From: Caballeronia turbans | GTDB taxonomy: Bacteria; Pseudomonadota; Gammaproteobacteria; Burkholderiales; Burkholderiaceae | Assembly: GCA_001544655.2 (NCBI GenBank) | Contig: FCOD02000021.1 | Span: 1-64,000, forward strand | Length of the DNA stretch: 64,000 nucleotides | Direction of reading: 5' to 3' | Shown: positions 28,394-38,846 of the stretch, piece by piece | How the letters are laid out: each line of letters opens with the position of its first letter | Numbering within the stretch: the stretch's first letter is position 1 | Notes under the pieces: generated by a model | What the model saw: the letters and a program-made list of their open reading frames with translations, nothing else | What the model was told of the DNA's origin: nothing | The model's database searches: none | Made by a program: the position numbers and the translations under genes

Positions 28394-28493
28394 TTCCCTC
28401 GCCGGTATTACCCGGATCGGGTGCAAAGGGTCTCTCTCAGCCTCGCCGCGCTGCCGACCGTTCCGGCCGCCGATGCGCGCGAAGCACCCCTGT
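28394..28493 (-). ncRNA. TPP (THI-box) riboswitch upstream of thiOSGE
   Basis: On the minus strand the RNA shows the 5' ACAGGGGTGC strand, the conserved GCTGAGA-GA-GACCC segment and CACCCGATCCGGGTAATACCGGCGAGGGAA, the full set of TPP-aptamer landmarks. It ends about 200 nt before the thiO start, so the expression platform lies in 28195-28393, where I see GC-rich inverted repeats but no clear U-tract. Translational or Rho-based control is therefore possible. Confidence 0.95.
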
Positions 28494-28506
28494 TTCGTCG
28501 AGGATC

Positions 28507-28536
28507 ATTAAAACATGAAAGGCGAAGGCGCTGCAA
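28507..28536 (-). promoter_or_regulatory. Promoter of the thi operon
   Basis: On the minus strand there is a -35 TTGCAG (28531-28536), an 18-bp spacer and a -10 TTTAAT (28507-28512). Initiation would begin just before the riboswitch aptamer, which is the expected arrangement. Confidence 0.6.
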
Positions 28537-28731
28537 ACCGGGATTGCCCGCCTTTTATCGCCCGCGCCGGCACTCTGGCACAATGCCGCGAACACGGTTC
28601 GCCGCACGATCGCGCGAAATTAAGCGGACGTTAAGACAATCCCGGAACAATTCGCGGGGCCGGAAAAAGCCCGCGCGACCTGGCCGCGGACGTAACAATC
28701 GGGCGCCCCGGGGCGCATCAGCAGGAAGCTC
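28537..28731. other. Intergenic region between the thi promoter and the ABC transporter gene
   Basis: This divergent region should hold the promoter of the plus-strand ABC transporter. I see GACAAT at 28635-28640 as a weak -10 candidate without a matching -35. No gene, repeat or RNA structure is convincing. Confidence 0.4.
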
Positions 28732-30474
28732 ATGACCAACATTCGTACCGAAAGCACACAGCAGAAGGCCGACGAAGTCTCGGCGTGGAGCCTCATCAAG
28801 CCGTACTGGATTTCCGAGGAGCGCGGTGTCGCGTGGGGTCTGCTCGTCGCGATCATCGCGATCAACATGACGGTCGTGTGGATCAATGTCCGGCTCAATA
28901 GCTGGAACGCCGACTTCTATAACGCGCTGCAGAACAAGAACGTCAGGGACTTTCCTCATCTGCTGCTGATCTTCACGGGCCTCGCGTTCGCGTACATCCT
29001 GCTCGCGGTGTACGGGCGTTATCTGCGGCAGATGCTCGCGTTTCGCTGGCGGCAGTGGCTCACCAACAGGTTTCTGGAGCAATGGCTCGGCGACAAGGCG
29101 TTCTACCGCATCGAGCGCGATCGCCTCGCCGACAACCCCGACCAGCGTATTTCCGACGACCTGCAGTCCTTCGCCACCACCACGCTTTCGCTGTCCCTCG
29201 ACCTGCTTTCGACGCTCGTCACACTCGTTACCTTCATCACGATTCTCTGGACCATCGCGGGCGCGCTCACCTTCTCGCTCGGCGCCACACCGGTCACGAT
29301 TCCGGGCTACATGGTGTGGGCCGCCGCGCTCTACGCGATTCTCGGTTCGCTGATCATCCAGAAGGTCGGGCATCCGCTCGTGTCGATCAACTATCAGCAG
29401 CAGAAAGTCGAAGCGGATTTTCGCTTCGGGCTGATTCGCGTGCGCGAAAACGCCGAGCAGATCGCGTTCTACGATGGCATCTCCACCGAAACCGCCAACG
29501 CAAAGACCATCTTCCAGCGCATCCGCGACAACTGGTGGCTCATCATGAAGTACACGAAGCGCATGACTTTCGTGTTGAGCTTCTACGGACAGATCGCGAT
29601 CATCTTTCCGATCATGGTCGCCGCGCCGCGCTACTTCGCGGGCGCGTTTTCGTTCGGCGTGCTGATGCAGATTTCATCGGCGTTCGGCACGGTCAGCGAT
29701 TCGTTTTCATGGTTCATCAACAGTTATTCGACGTTGGTCGAATGGCGCGCCACCGTCAACCGTCTGCGCGAATTCAAGCGCGTGATGCGCTCGACGCATA
29801 TCCGCGAGGAAACGTCGCCGGCGACGGAGCACGGGGGCATCAACCTGCACTACACGAGCACGCCGTCGCTCACGACGAACGGCCTCATGCTCGCGCTTCC
29901 CAACGGTACGCCGCTCTCGCGCGTGGCGAACGTGTCGATCGAGCCGGGCTCGCGCTGGCTCGTCGTCGGGCCGTCGGGATCGGGCAAGAGCACGTTGATG
30001 CGCGCGCTGGCAGGCTTGTGGCCGTTCGGCGACGGCACGATCGACGCGCCCGTCGACGCAAAGATGATGTTCATCCCGCAGATGAGCTATCTGCCGATCG
30101 GGACGCTGCGTGCGGCGCTTTCGTATCCGTCGCCCGGCGGCACCTTCAGCGACGACGAATCGCGCGAAGTGCTGCGCATGTGCAATCTCGAAGCTTATGC
30201 GGATCGGCTGGACGAAAGCGCGCACTGGGCGCGGAGCCTGTCGCCGGGCGAGCAGCAGCGTCTCGCCGCGGCGCGCGTACTGCTCCACAAGCCCGACTTC
30301 GTGTTCCTCGATGAAGCGACCAGCGCGCTCGACGCCGAGAACGAACTGCATATCTACAACACGCTCGTCGAGCGGCTGCCGAAGGCGGCGATTCTGAGCG
30401 TGGCGCATCGCGAGTCGGTGGCGATGTTCCATGACTACAAGATCGAGATCGAGCGGGCGATGGCGGAGGTCTGA
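28732..30474 (+). CDS. SbmA/BacA-related ABC transporter, fused permease and ATPase (YddA-like)
   Basis: The 580-residue protein has an N-terminal membrane domain of the SbmA/BacA type (about 1-330, including NADFYNALQNKN and FRWRQWLTNRFLEQWL) and a C-terminal ATPase with Walker A GPSGSGKSTLM, signature LSPGEQQRLAAARVL and Walker B FVFLDEATSALD. Relatives import peptides, vitamin B12-like compounds or unknown hydrophilic substrates; this one cannot be assigned. A GGAAG Shine-Dalgarno precedes the ATG. It is a single gene between divergent thi and convergent glt. Confidence 0.92.
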   Translation: MTNIRTESTQQKADEVSAWSLIKPYWISEERGVAWGLLVAIIAINMTVVWINVRLNSWNADFYNALQNKNVRDFPHLLLIFTGLAFAYILLAVYGRYLRQMLAFRWRQWLTNRFLEQWLGDKAFYRIERDRLADNPDQRISDDLQSFATTTLSLSLDLLSTLVTLVTFITILWTIAGALTFSLGATPVTIPGYMVWAAALYAILGSLIIQKVGHPLVSINYQQQKVEADFRFGLIRVRENAEQIAFYDGISTETANAKTIFQRIRDNWWLIMKYTKRMTFVLSFYGQIAIIFPIMVAAPRYFAGAFSFGVLMQISSAFGTVSDSFSWFINSYSTLVEWRATVNRLREFKRVMRSTHIREETSPATEHGGINLHYTSTPSLTTNGLMLALPNGTPLSRVANVSIEPGSRWLVVGPSGSGKSTLMRALAGLWPFGDGTIDAPVDAKMMFIPQMSYLPIGTLRAALSYPSPGGTFSDDESREVLRMCNLEAYADRLDESAHWARSLSPGEQQRLAAARVLLHKPDFVFLDEATSALDAENELHIYNTLVERLPKAAILSVAHRESVAMFHDYKIEIERAMAEV

Positions 30475-30496
30475 TCCGCGCCGCAGCCAAAACAAA

Positions 30497-30520
30497 AAGG
30501 CCACGCAACCGCGTGGCCTT
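30497..30520 (-). terminator. Terminator of gltBD
   Basis: A perfect 10-bp stem (30497-30506 with 30511-30520, AACC loop) is followed on the minus strand by TTTTTGTTTT. It serves gltD and may also stop the convergent ABC transporter transcript, although the plus side lacks a good U-tract. Confidence 0.88.
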
Positions 30521-30539
30521 CGCATCGATGCCCGGCGCC

Positions 30540-32006
30540 TTATCGCGGCAACTCGCTCGACCCCATCAGATACGCATCGACCGATCGCGCGCACTGACGT
30601 CCTTCGCGAATCGCCCAGACGACCAGTGACTGACCACGGCGCATGTCACCCGCCGTGAACACCTTGTCCGCCGATGTGTAATACGCCTTGTCGCCTTCGG
30701 TTGCGGCACGCACATTCCCGCGCGCATCCTTCTCGACGCCGAACGCCTCCAGCACCGGCGAAACCGGCTGCGTAAAGCCCATCGCGAGCAACACGAGATC
30801 GGCCTTCAGTTCGAATTCGGAATTCGGCACTTCCTGCATCTTGCCGCCCTTCCACTCGACGCGCACCGCGATCAGCTTCTCGACCTTGCCGTTCTTGCCT
30901 TCGAAGCGCTTCGTCGCCACGGACCAGTCGCGATCGCAACCTTCCTCATGGGACGACGACGTGCGCAGCTTGATCGGCCAATACGGCCAGACGAGCGGCT
31001 TGTTCTCTTCCTCGGGCGGCTGCGCGAGCAGTTCGAACTGCGCCACGCTCTTTGCGCCGTGACGATTCGACGTGCCCACACAGTCGGAACCCGTATCGCC
31101 GCCGCCGATCACGACGACATGCTTGCCCTTCGCCAGCAGTTGATCCGTCAGCTTGTCGCCGGCGTTGACCTTGTTCTGCTGCGGCAGGAATTCCATTGCA
31201 TAGTAGATGCCTTCCAGCTCGCGACCCGGCACCGGCAAATCGCGCGGCGTTTCCGAGCCGCCCGCGATCACGACCGCGTCGAACTGTTCCTTCAGCTCGT
31301 CCGGCGTGATCGTTTCCTTCGCCGTGTTGCCGATGTACGCCGGCAACGGATCACGACCGATGAACACGTTCGTGCGGAACGACACGCCCTCCGCCTCCAT
31401 CTGACGCATGCGGCGGTCGATCAGCCACTTCTCCAGCTTGAAGTCGGGGATGCCGTAACGCAACAGACCGCCGATGCGATCGTTCTTCTCGAACACCACC
31501 ACTTCGTGCCCCGCGCGCCCGAGCTGTTGCGCGGCCGCGAGGCCCGCGGGGCCCGAACCGACGACCGCGACCTTCTTGCCCGTCTTGTGCTTCGGCGGCT
31601 GCGGCACGACCCAGCCCTCGGCGAATGCCTTGTCGATGATCGCGTGCTCGATCGACTTGATGCCGACCGGATCGTCATTGATGCCGAGCGTGCAAGCCGC
31701 TTCGCACGGCGCCGGACAAATGCGGCCCGTGAACTCCGGGAAGTTGTTGGTCGAGTGCAGCACGTTGATCGCGCTCTTCCAGTCCTGCTGGAACACGAGA
31801 TCGTTGAAATCCGGAATGATGTTGTTGACCGGACAGCCGTTGTTGCAGAACGGGATGCCGCAATCCATGCAGCGCGCGCCTTGAATCTTGGCGTCTTCAT
31901 CCGTCAGTGCGGCGACGAATTCCTTGTAATGCTTGACGCGGGTCAGCGGTGCTTCGTATGCCTCGTGGCGGCGTTCGAATTCGAGAAAACCGGTTGCCTT
32001 GCCCAT
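30540..32006 (-). CDS. gltD: Glutamate synthase small (beta) subunit
   Basis: GltD takes electrons from NADPH and passes them to GltB through FAD and 4Fe-4S centres. The 488-residue protein has an N-terminal cysteine motif [17 protein letters not shown], an FAD-binding [14 protein letters not shown], and an NADPH-binding [13 protein letters not shown]. The start at 32006 is the [10 protein letters not shown] methionine; an upstream ATG at 32054 adds 16 unfamiliar residues. It follows gltB by 77 nt. Confidence 0.97.
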   Translation of the reverse strand: MGKATGFLEFERRHEAYEAPLTRVKHYKEFVAALTDEDAKIQGARCMDCGIPFCNNGCPVNNIIPDFNDLVFQQDWKSAINVLHSTNNFPEFTGRICPAPCEAACTLGINDDPVGIKSIEHAIIDKAFAEGWVVPQPPKHKTGKKVAVVGSGPAGLAAAQQLGRAGHEVVVFEKNDRIGGLLRYGIPDFKLEKWLIDRRMRQMEAEGVSFRTNVFIGRDPLPAYIGNTAKETITPDELKEQFDAVVIAGGSETPRDLPVPGRELEGIYYAMEFLPQQNKVNAGDKLTDQLLAKGKHVVVIGGGDTGSDCVGTSNRHGAKSVAQFELLAQPPEEENKPLVWPYWPIKLRTSSSHEEGCDRDWSVATKRFEGKNGKVEKLIAVRVEWKGGKMQEVPNSEFELKADLVLLAMGFTQPVSPVLEAFGVEKDARGNVRAATEGDKAYYTSADKVFTAGDMRRGQSLVVWAIREGRQCARSVDAYLMGSSELPR

Positions 32007-32083
32007 TTCTTTCTCTGTGTACAGTGAGGGACCTGCTTCCCGACGCGCTCGCATCGGGAAGGCCTTCTATATATAAAACCGCT

Positions 32084-35000
32084 TCAAGCCGCGATGGCGT
32101 CTTTCGACTTTTTCGCGCCGAGCTCAGTGAGCGCGCGCTTGTACTCGGTCGGGAACACCTTGACGAACTGGCGGCGAGCCGAATCCCAGTTCTCGAGCAG
32201 CGACTTCGCACGCGGCGAGCCGGTGAACTGGAAGTGACGCTCGATCAGGCCCTTGAGCAGTGCTTCGTCCGTCTTGCCGCCGTGCCACAGCGCGCGATCC
32301 ACCGTGCGCTCCTGTTCGGCCTGCTGCAGCACCGGATCGAGCGCGACCATCGACTTGTTGCACTTGCCCGCGAACATGCCGTCCGGGTCGTACACGAATG
32401 CGATGCCGCCCGACATGCCCGCCGCGAAGTTGCGGCCCGTCTCGCCGAGCACGACCACCGTGCCGCCCGTCATGTATTCGCAGCCGTGATCGCCCGTGCC
32501 TTCGACGACCGCCGTCGCGCCCGAGTTGCGCACGCAGAAGCGCTCGCCCGCCACGCCGCGGAAATACGATTCGCCTTCGATCGCGCCGTACATCACCGTG
32601 TTGCCGCAGATGATGTTTTCCTCGGACTTGCCGCGGAAGTCGTTGGTCGGGCGAATGATGATGCGTCCGCCCGACAGGCCCTTGCCGACATAGTCGTTGC
32701 CGTCGCCGACGAGATCCAGCGTGACGCCCTTCGCAAGGAATGCGCCGAAGCTCTGGCCGGCCGTGCCCTTCAACTGGATGTGGATCGAGTCGTCGGGCAG
32801 GCCGTCGTGACCGTGCTTCTTCGCGATGAGACCGGACAGCATCGCGCCGACCGTGCGGTTCACGTTGCGCACCGGCTGGATGAACGAGACATGCTCGCCC
32901 TTCTCGATCGCCGCCTTCGATTTCTCGATCAGCACGTGATCGAGCGCCTTGTCGAGCCCATGATCCTGCACGTCGACATGCTTGCGCGCGACGTCCTCAC
33001 CGACCGGCACCTGATAGAAGATGCGCGAGAAGTCGAGACCCTTCGCCTTCCAGTGTTCGATGCCCTTCTTCATATCGAGCAGATCGACGCGGCCGATCAG
33101 ATCGTCGAACTTGCGGATACCGAACTGCGCCATGATTTCGCGCACTTCTTCCGCGACGAAGAAGAAGAAGTTGACGACGTGCTCCGGCTGCCCTGAGAAC
33201 TTTGCGCGCAGCACCGGATCCTGCGTCGCGACGCCGACCGGGCACGTGTTCAGATGGCACTTGCGCATCATGATGCAGCCTTCGACGACGAGCGGCGCCG
33301 TCGCGAAGCCGAACTCGTCTGCGCCGAGCAGCGCGCCGATCACGACGTCGCGGCCGGTCTTCATCTGGCCGTCGGCCTGCACGCGGATGCGTCCGCGCAG
33401 CCGGTTCAGCACGAGCGTCTGCTGCGTTTCGGCGAGGCCGAGTTCCCACGGCGTGCCCGCGTGCTTCAGCGACGACAACGGCGATGCGCCCGTGCCGCCG
33501 TCGTGACCCGCGATCACGACGTGATCCGCCTTCGCTTTCGCCACACCGGCGGCAACCGTGCCGACACCGACCTCCGACACGAGCTTCACCGAAATGCTCG
33601 ACGACGAGTTCACGTTCTTCAGATCGTGAATCAGTTGCGCGAGGTCTTCGATCGAATAGATGTCGTGGTGCGGCGGCGGCGAAATCAGGCCGACGCCCGG
33701 CACCGAATAGCGCAGCTTGCCGATGTAATCGGACACCTTGTGGCCCGGAAGCTGACCGCCTTCGCCCGGCTTCGCGCCTTGCGCCATCTTGATCTGGATC
33801 TGGTCCGCCGACGACAGATATTCCGCCGTCACGCCAAACCGGCCCGACGCGACCTGCTTGATCTTCGAGCGCAGCGAATCGCCGTCCTTCAGCGGGATGT
33901 CGGTGATGACTTCCTTGCCGATGATCGATTGCAGCGTGTCGCCGTTCTTGATCGGAATGCCGCGCAGTTCGTTGCGATAACGCGTTTCGTCCTCGCCGCC
34001 TTCGCCCGTGTTCGACTTGCCGCCGATGCGGTTCATCGCGACAGCGAGCGTGGCGTGCGCTTCCGTGCTGATCGAGCCGAGCGACATCGCGCCCGTTGCG
34101 AAGCGCTTGACGATGTCCTTCGCCGATTCGACTTCGTCGAGCGGAATCGCCTTCGACGGCTCGACCTTGAACTCGAACAGGCCACGGAACGTCATGTGAC
34201 GCTTCGTCTGGTCGTTGATGATGTGTGCGTATTCCTTGTACGTCTGATACGAGTTGCTGCGGGCCGAATGCTGCAGCTTGGCGATCGCGTCCGGCGTCCA
34301 CATGTGCTCTTCGCCGCGCACGCGGTACGCATACTCGCCGCCCGCGTCGAGCATGGTCGCGAGGACCGGGTTGTCGCCGAATGCGTCGCGGTGCAGGTGG
34401 ATCGCCTCTTCCGCCACGTCGAACAGGCCGATGCCGCCGACCTTCGTCGCCGTGCCCTTGAAGTACTTCTCGACCAGCTCCGTCGACAGGCCGACGCCTT
34501 CGAAGATCTGCGCGCCGGTGTAGGACATGTACGTCGAAATGCCCATCTTCGACATGACCTTCAACAGGCCCTTGCCGACCGCCTTCGTGAAGTTGTAGAT
34601 GACCTTGTCGGCCGACAGATCGCCCTTCAGGCCTTCGGCCATGTTGGCGAGCGTTTCGAGCGCGAGGTACGGGTGAACGGCTTCCGCGCCGTAGCCCGCG
34701 AGCAGCGCGAAGTGATGCGTCTCGCGCGCCGAGCCCGTTTCCACGACGAGACCCGTGCTCGTGCGCAGACCGTGCGCGACGAGATGCGAGTGAATGGCCG
34801 AGGTGGCGAGCAGCGCCGGGATGGCGACGTTGTCACGGTCCATCTTGCGATCGGACACGATCAGAATGTTGTAGCCGGACTTCACGGCATCGACCGCTTC
34901 CGCGCACAGCGACGCGATGCGTGCCTCGATACCTTCCTTGCCCCACGCCACCGGATAGCAGATGTTCAGTTCGTACGAGCTGAACTTGCCGCCGGTGTAT

Positions 35001-36787
35001 TTGTCGATCGCGCGGATCTTCGCGATGTCCTTGAAGTCGAGCACAGGCTGCGACACTTCGAGACGCATCGTCGGATTGATGTTGGTCGTGTCGAGCAGGT
35101 TCGGCTTCGGACCGATGAACGAGTTGAGCGACATGACGAGGTTCTCGCGGATCGGATCGATCGGCGGGTTCGTCACTTGCGCGAACAACTGCTTGAAATA
35201 GTTGTAGAGCGTCTTGTTCTTGTTGGACATGACCGCGAGCGGCGAGTCGTTGCCCATCGAGCCCACGGCCTCTTCGCCCGACTGCGCCATCGGCGCCATC
35301 AGGAACTTGAGGTCTTCCTGCGTGTAGCCGAACGCCTGCTGACGATCGAGCAGCGCGGCAGCTTCGCGGCGTTGCGTTTCGACGTCTTCGGCCTTCGGCT
35401 CGATCTCGTCGAGCTTGATGCGCACGGCGTCGATCCAGCTCTTGTACGGCTTCGCGTTGGACAGGTTGTCCTTCAGTTCCTTGTCCTCGATGATGCGGCC
35501 CTGCTCCATGTCGATCAGGAACATCTTGCCCGGCTGCAGACGCCACTTCTTGACGATCTTCGATTCGGGAATGGGCAGCACGCCGGATTCCGACGCGAGG
35601 ATCACGAGGTCGTCGTCGGTGACGAGATAGCGCGCCGGACGCAGGCCGTTACGGTCGAGCGTAGCGCCGATCTGGCGGCCGTCCGTGAACGCGATCGCGG
35701 CCGGGCCGTCCCACGGCTCCATCATCGCGGCGTGATATTCGTAGAACGCGCGACGGTTGTCGTCCATCAGCGTGTGCTGTTCCCAGGCTTCCGGGATCAT
35801 CATCATCATTGCGTGGACGAGCGGGTAGCCGGCCATCACGAGCAGTTCGAGACAGTTGTCGAACGACGCCGTGTCCGACTGGCCCGGATAGATCAGCGGC
35901 CAGAGCTTCGGCAAGTCGTCGCCGAGCACGTAGGACGCGATCGCGCCGGTGCGCGCGTTCAGCCAGTTGACGTTGCCCTTCACGGTGTTGATTTCACCGT
36001 TGTGCGCGATCATCCGGTACGGGTGCGCCAGTTCCCACGCAGGGAACGTGTTGGTCGAGAAGCGCTGGTGCACGAGTGCGAGCGCCGACACGACACGCTC
36101 GTCCTGCAGGTCGCGGTAGTACACGCCGACCTGACCCGCCAGCAGAAGACCTTTGTAGACGACGGTGCGCGACGACATCGACGGCACGAAATATTCCTTG
36201 CCGTGCTTGAGCTTGAGCGCCTGAATGCGATGGCTCGCCGTCTTGCGGATGATGTACAGCTTGCGCTCGAGCGCGTCCGTCACGACGATGTCCTTGCCGC
36301 GGCCGATGAAAATCTGGCGGATCAGCGGCTCGCTCGCCTTCACGGTCGGCGAAATCGGCATGTTGGAATCGACGGGCACGTCACGCCAGCCCAGCACCAC
36401 CTGGCCTTCGGCCTTCACCGTGCGCTCGAGCTCCTGCTCGCACGCGAGACGCGACGCATGCTCCTTCGGCAGAAAAATCATGCCGACGCCGTATTCGCCA
36501 GCCGGCGGCAACGTTACGCCCTGCTTGGCCATTTCTTCGCGATAGAAACCGTCCGGCACCTGGATCAGGATGCCGGCGCCGTCGCCCATCAGCGGATCGG
36601 CGCCGACCGCGCCGCGGTGATCGAGATTTTCGAGAATCTTGAGACCCTGCTGAATGATCTCGTGGCTCTTTTTCCCCTTGATATGGGCGACGAAGCCGAC
36701 GCCACAGGCGTCATGCTCGTTCGCAGGGTCGTACATGCCCTGCGCGGCGGGAAGCGAACCGGCTGCCGGTTGCTGATGATCGTTCAT
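32084..36787 (-). CDS. gltB: Glutamate synthase large (alpha) subunit
   Basis: GltB converts glutamine and 2-oxoglutarate into two glutamates. The 1567-residue protein has a class II amidotransferase domain whose nucleophile is Cys28 after a short propeptide (HDACGVGF), a central domain, the FMN-binding synthase domain ([20 protein letters not shown]) with 3Fe-4S ligands in [15 protein letters not shown], and a C-terminal GXGXG beta-helix. The propeptide must be removed to expose Cys28. Length is normal. Confidence 0.98.
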   Translation of the reverse strand: MNDHQQPAAGSLPAAQGMYDPANEHDACGVGFVAHIKGKKSHEIIQQGLKILENLDHRGAVGADPLMGDGAGILIQVPDGFYREEMAKQGVTLPPAGEYGVGMIFLPKEHASRLACEQELERTVKAEGQVVLGWRDVPVDSNMPISPTVKASEPLIRQIFIGRGKDIVVTDALERKLYIIRKTASHRIQALKLKHGKEYFVPSMSSRTVVYKGLLLAGQVGVYYRDLQDERVVSALALVHQRFSTNTFPAWELAHPYRMIAHNGEINTVKGNVNWLNARTGAIASYVLGDDLPKLWPLIYPGQSDTASFDNCLELLVMAGYPLVHAMMMMIPEAWEQHTLMDDNRRAFYEYHAAMMEPWDGPAAIAFTDGRQIGATLDRNGLRPARYLVTDDDLVILASESGVLPIPESKIVKKWRLQPGKMFLIDMEQGRIIEDKELKDNLSNAKPYKSWIDAVRIKLDEIEPKAEDVETQRREAAALLDRQQAFGYTQEDLKFLMAPMAQSGEEAVGSMGNDSPLAVMSNKNKTLYNYFKQLFAQVTNPPIDPIRENLVMSLNSFIGPKPNLLDTTNINPTMRLEVSQPVLDFKDIAKIRAIDKYTGGKFSSYELNICYPVAWGKEGIEARIASLCAEAVDAVKSGYNILIVSDRKMDRDNVAIPALLATSAIHSHLVAHGLRTSTGLVVETGSARETHHFALLAGYGAEAVHPYLALETLANMAEGLKGDLSADKVIYNFTKAVGKGLLKVMSKMGISTYMSYTGAQIFEGVGLSTELVEKYFKGTATKVGGIGLFDVAEEAIHLHRDAFGDNPVLATMLDAGGEYAYRVRGEEHMWTPDAIAKLQHSARSNSYQTYKEYAHIINDQTKRHMTFRGLFEFKVEPSKAIPLDEVESAKDIVKRFATGAMSLGSISTEAHATLAVAMNRIGGKSNTGEGGEDETRYRNELRGIPIKNGDTLQSIIGKEVITDIPLKDGDSLRSKIKQVASGRFGVTAEYLSSADQIQIKMAQGAKPGEGGQLPGHKVSDYIGKLRYSVPGVGLISPPPHHDIYSIEDLAQLIHDLKNVNSSSSISVKLVSEVGVGTVAAGVAKAKADHVVIAGHDGGTGASPLSSLKHAGTPWELGLAETQQTLVLNRLRGRIRVQADGQMKTGRDVVIGALLGADEFGFATAPLVVEGCIMMRKCHLNTCPVGVATQDPVLRAKFSGQPEHVVNFFFFVAEEVREIMAQFGIRKFDDLIGRVDLLDMKKGIEHWKAKGLDFSRIFYQVPVGEDVARKHVDVQDHGLDKALDHVLIEKSKAAIEKGEHVSFIQPVRNVNRTVGAMLSGLIAKKHGHDGLPDDSIHIQLKGTAGQSFGAFLAKGVTLDLVGDGNDYVGKGLSGGRIIIRPTNDFRGKSEENIICGNTVMYGAIEGESYFRGVAGERFCVRNSGATAVVEGTGDHGCEYMTGGTVVVLGETGRNFAAGMSGGIAFVYDPDGMFAGKCNKSMVALDPVLQQAEQERTVDRALWHGGKTDEALLKGLIERHFQFTGSPRAKSLLENWDSARRQFVKVFPTEYKRALTELGAKKSKDAIAA

Positions 36788-36927
36788 GGGGACACCGTCT
36801 CTACTGTGAGGGGCCGACTCGGCCGTTGAACCATTTTCTTGTCGCTCGCGACCGTTTTTTCAACTGGATGTGTCACGAAGCACGGTCATGCGCGGCACGC
36901 TGCACCGCGGCAATTGCCGGAAATCGA

Positions 36928-36957
36928 AATATACGCGACGAATCAAAAAGATGGCAA
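36928..36957 (-). promoter_or_regulatory. Promoter of gltBD
   Basis: On the minus strand there is a -35 TTGCCA (36952-36957), an 18-bp spacer and a -10 TATATT (36928-36933), placing the start of a leader of about 130 nt. The 324-nt region 36788-37111 is markedly A/T-richer than its surroundings. It also contains a CACCA-N10-TGGTG dyad (about 36979-36998) that could bind a regulator. No gene is visible in it. Confidence 0.6.
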
Positions 36958-37042
36958 ATAAAACGTGATGATGTGACACCAATTATCGTTATGGTGCAAA
37001 GACGCCCCAATATATTAGGGACATATCATCCGGCATCAAAAA

Positions 37043-37078
37043 GAAACGGCAAAGCTCGAAAAATCGAGACGCCGTTTC
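37043..37078. terminator. Terminator of the transposase-like gene
   Basis: An 8-bp outer stem (37043-37050 with 37071-37078) encloses an inner CTCGA/TCGAG stem. On the minus strand it is followed by TTTTTGATG, and on the plus strand by CATTTTTC, so it can act in both directions. Confidence 0.75.
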
Positions 37079-37111
37079 ATTTTTCAGCTTCACGTGTGCC
37101 GCCCAAGGCCG

Positions 37112-37819
37112 TTATTGGGGCTGTGGGGTTTCGCGGATCTTTCGCGGACGTCCGCGCGGCAGCGGCGACACCCGACGGTTGGCTGCATGCGACGCCCATT
37201 CGCGATAGGCATCGCTGCCCAGTACCCAGCCTTTGAGTGTCGCTTGCAGAAGACGATTGGCTTCGCGCTCGTCGAGCGATTGTTCGCACAGTTCCTTGTA
37301 GGCGTGCTGGCGTTCGAACGGCGTGTTGCCGAGCGACCAGAAGAGCGGATGGTCGGTAATCAGGCCGTCCAGTGTAAGCCCGACATGATGACGGAAGCTG
37401 GACCACTTGTAGTCCTGCGGGGCCGCGACCAGTTGCGCGCGCACGGGCGCCATTTCGACGACGCGCGTGGCGAGCAAAAAGTAACGTTCGCCCTCGATGA
37501 CCGTGGCACGATAGCGCCCTTCCCAAAGCGTGCCGCGTCGCGTGTAACGGCGATTGAAGTGCGCGACGTAACGACGTCCGACTGCTTGCATCGCTTTGGG
37601 CAAGCTGGACTCGTCGCGTGGCGTGACAAGCAGATGCACCGCTTGCGGCATCAGCGCATAGGCATGGATGGAGAGGTGATGATCACGTGAAGCAGTCCTC
37701 AAGCAGTCGATGAAGAGCTCGTAGTCCTGGTCGTCGACGAAGGCGGGTTGCTGGTCGAGACCACGCAGGATGACATGCTGCGGCTGTTCGGGAACGTAGA
37801 GTCGTGCAAGCCGTGCCAT
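37112..37819 (-). CDS. REP-associated tyrosine transposase relative (Y1_Tnp/IS200-like fold) with degenerate active site
   Basis: The 235-residue product aligns with RAYT/Y1 transposases: HVILRG (15-20), YALMPQAVHLLVTP (54-67), GRRYVAHFNRRYTRRGTLWEGRY (81-103) and RVVEMAPVRA (119-128). In active relatives the second block reads MPNHVHLL (the HUH metal site) and the last RYIELNPVRA, whose Tyr is the nucleophile. Here the first HUH His is Ala60 and the Tyr is Val120, so strand cleavage should be lost, yet the reading frame is intact. The C-terminus is basic, with RGRPRK. It stands alone upstream of gltB with its own terminator and no flanking inverted repeats. It may be a domesticated DNA-binding protein; that role is inference. 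Confidence 0.85.
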   Translation of the reverse strand: MARLARLYVPEQPQHVILRGLDQQPAFVDDQDYELFIDCLRTASRDHHLSIHAYALMPQAVHLLVTPRDESSLPKAMQAVGRRYVAHFNRRYTRRGTLWEGRYRATVIEGERYFLLATRVVEMAPVRAQLVAAPQDYKWSSFRHHVGLTLDGLITDHPLFWSLGNTPFERQHAYKELCEQSLDEREANRLLQATLKGWVLGSDAYREWASHAANRRVSPLPRGRPRKIRETPQPQ

Positions 37820-38024
37820 TCTGGATATTCCGTTGGTCGCATTTGTGATACCCCGATCGGGGGCCTTTCGGAGCCGTTACGGTGGCGCGGACAAACGCAT
37901 GCAAGTGCCGTGCAACGAGGCCCCAAAGCCGCTCTTTGCCCTAGGGAAAATGCTCTACGGCATCGCTATGGTTTATGTGAAATGTTGTGTTCATAATGAG
38001 CGTGCTTTTTCGGAGGAGCACAAA

Positions 38025-38750
38025 TTGAAAATAAAACAAGTCATCACGGGGATTGCGGCATTAGCATGTGTGTCCACCGCGGCACATGCGCAATCTGCTG
38101 GATCCTTCTATGCAACAGCAGGCTGGTTTCACTTTGCCCCGCAAGACAGCAGTGGTCCGCTCAAAGAAACAAGTGTAGGCGGATCTCCGGTCAATATCGA
38201 TGTTCCCGGCACCGGCGCCGGCATCTCGAGCGCTGACACGGCCGGCTTCACATTGGGCTACTTCGCCACCGACCACATCGCGGCCGAACTCGAAATGGGC
38301 GTGCCGCCCACGTTCGATCTTGAAGGCACAGGCACCTTCTCGCAGTACGGCAAGCTCGGCAGCGCGAAGCAGTGGAGCCCGACGCTGCTGTTCAAATACT
38401 TCTTCAACGCACCTACGGCGAAGTTCCGTCCGTTCGTGGGCCTTGGTGTAACGCGGACCTGGTTCACCGACGCTCAGATCACGAACCAGCAATTCGAAGG
38501 CTCGGTACTGCATGGTCCGACCACGGTCGACACGGATAGTTCTTGGGCGCCCGTGTTTAACGTCGGTGCGACTTACAATTTCACAGAACACTGGTTCGCC
38601 GGATTTTCCGTGTCGTTCATCCCTTTGAAGGCCACGGCGAAGCTGAACACACAGGCTCAAACGCCTGTCGGCACGCTCAACGTGCAGTCGCAGGCAAAAA
38701 TCACGCTCAACCCGATCGTCACATATTTGCGCGTTGGCTATCGCTTCTAA
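38025..38750 (+). CDS. OmpW family outer-membrane protein
   Basis: OmpW proteins are small eight-stranded barrels thought to pass small hydrophobic molecules. The 241-residue product has a signal peptide (MKIKQVITGIAALACVSTAAHA), the GFTLGYFATDHIAAELEMG block, LLFKYFFN and a C-terminal strand ending YLRVGYRF with terminal Phe for Bam recognition. The start is a TTG at 38025 with GGAGGAG upstream; longer in-frame starts at 37833 or 37950 would destroy the signal peptide. The AT-rich sequence just before it has a CATAAT at 37992-37997 that may be a -10. It ends at a strong terminator. Confidence 0.92.
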   Translation: MKIKQVITGIAALACVSTAAHAQSAGSFYATAGWFHFAPQDSSGPLKETSVGGSPVNIDVPGTGAGISSADTAGFTLGYFATDHIAAELEMGVPPTFDLEGTGTFSQYGKLGSAKQWSPTLLFKYFFNAPTAKFRPFVGLGVTRTWFTDAQITNQQFEGSVLHGPTTVDTDSSWAPVFNVGATYNFTEHWFAGFSVSFIPLKATAKLNTQAQTPVGTLNVQSQAKITLNPIVTYLRVGYRF

Positions 38751-38806
38751 AGTCAAACTGCGCACGGGCATGTAACGACCGTAAAAGCGCGACTGCGAAA
38801 ACAAAG

Positions 38807-38846
38807 AAAATGCCGGCATGATTAACTCGTGCCGGCATTTTCTTTT
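38807..38846. terminator. Terminator after the OmpW-like gene
   Basis: A 12-bp inverted repeat (38807-38818 with 38830-38841, TGCCGGCA core) is flanked by A and T runs, followed by TTTTCTTTTTG on the plus strand. It is a strong intrinsic terminator for the OmpW-like gene. The remaining ~200 nt up to 39044 hold no recognisable gene and should carry the DUF883 promoter. Confidence 0.9.

Noticed and set aside
33254-36829. Plus-strand open frame of 1191 codons opposite gltB
   Set aside because: It mirrors gltB, is rich in Arg/His/Asp as expected from antisense reading of GC-rich codons, and shows no family motif.
36979-36998. NtrC or sigma-54 site upstream of gltB
   Set aside because: One half resembles TGGTGCA but spacing is N10 rather than the NtrC spacing, and no -24/-12 element is present; kept only as an unnamed dyad.
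36826-37236. Plus-strand open frame across the gltB promoter region
   Set aside because: Mixed composition, spans a terminator and promoter, no Shine-Dalgarno and no recognisable domain.
37112-37819. Active IS200/IS605 insertion sequence
   Set aside because: No subterminal hairpins at the ends, no target signature and a lost catalytic site.
37851-37862. CCCCGATCGGGG palindrome near the transposase-like gene as a REP element
   Set aside because: Single short palindrome, no second copy nearby and no GTAG-type foot; not enough for a REP call.
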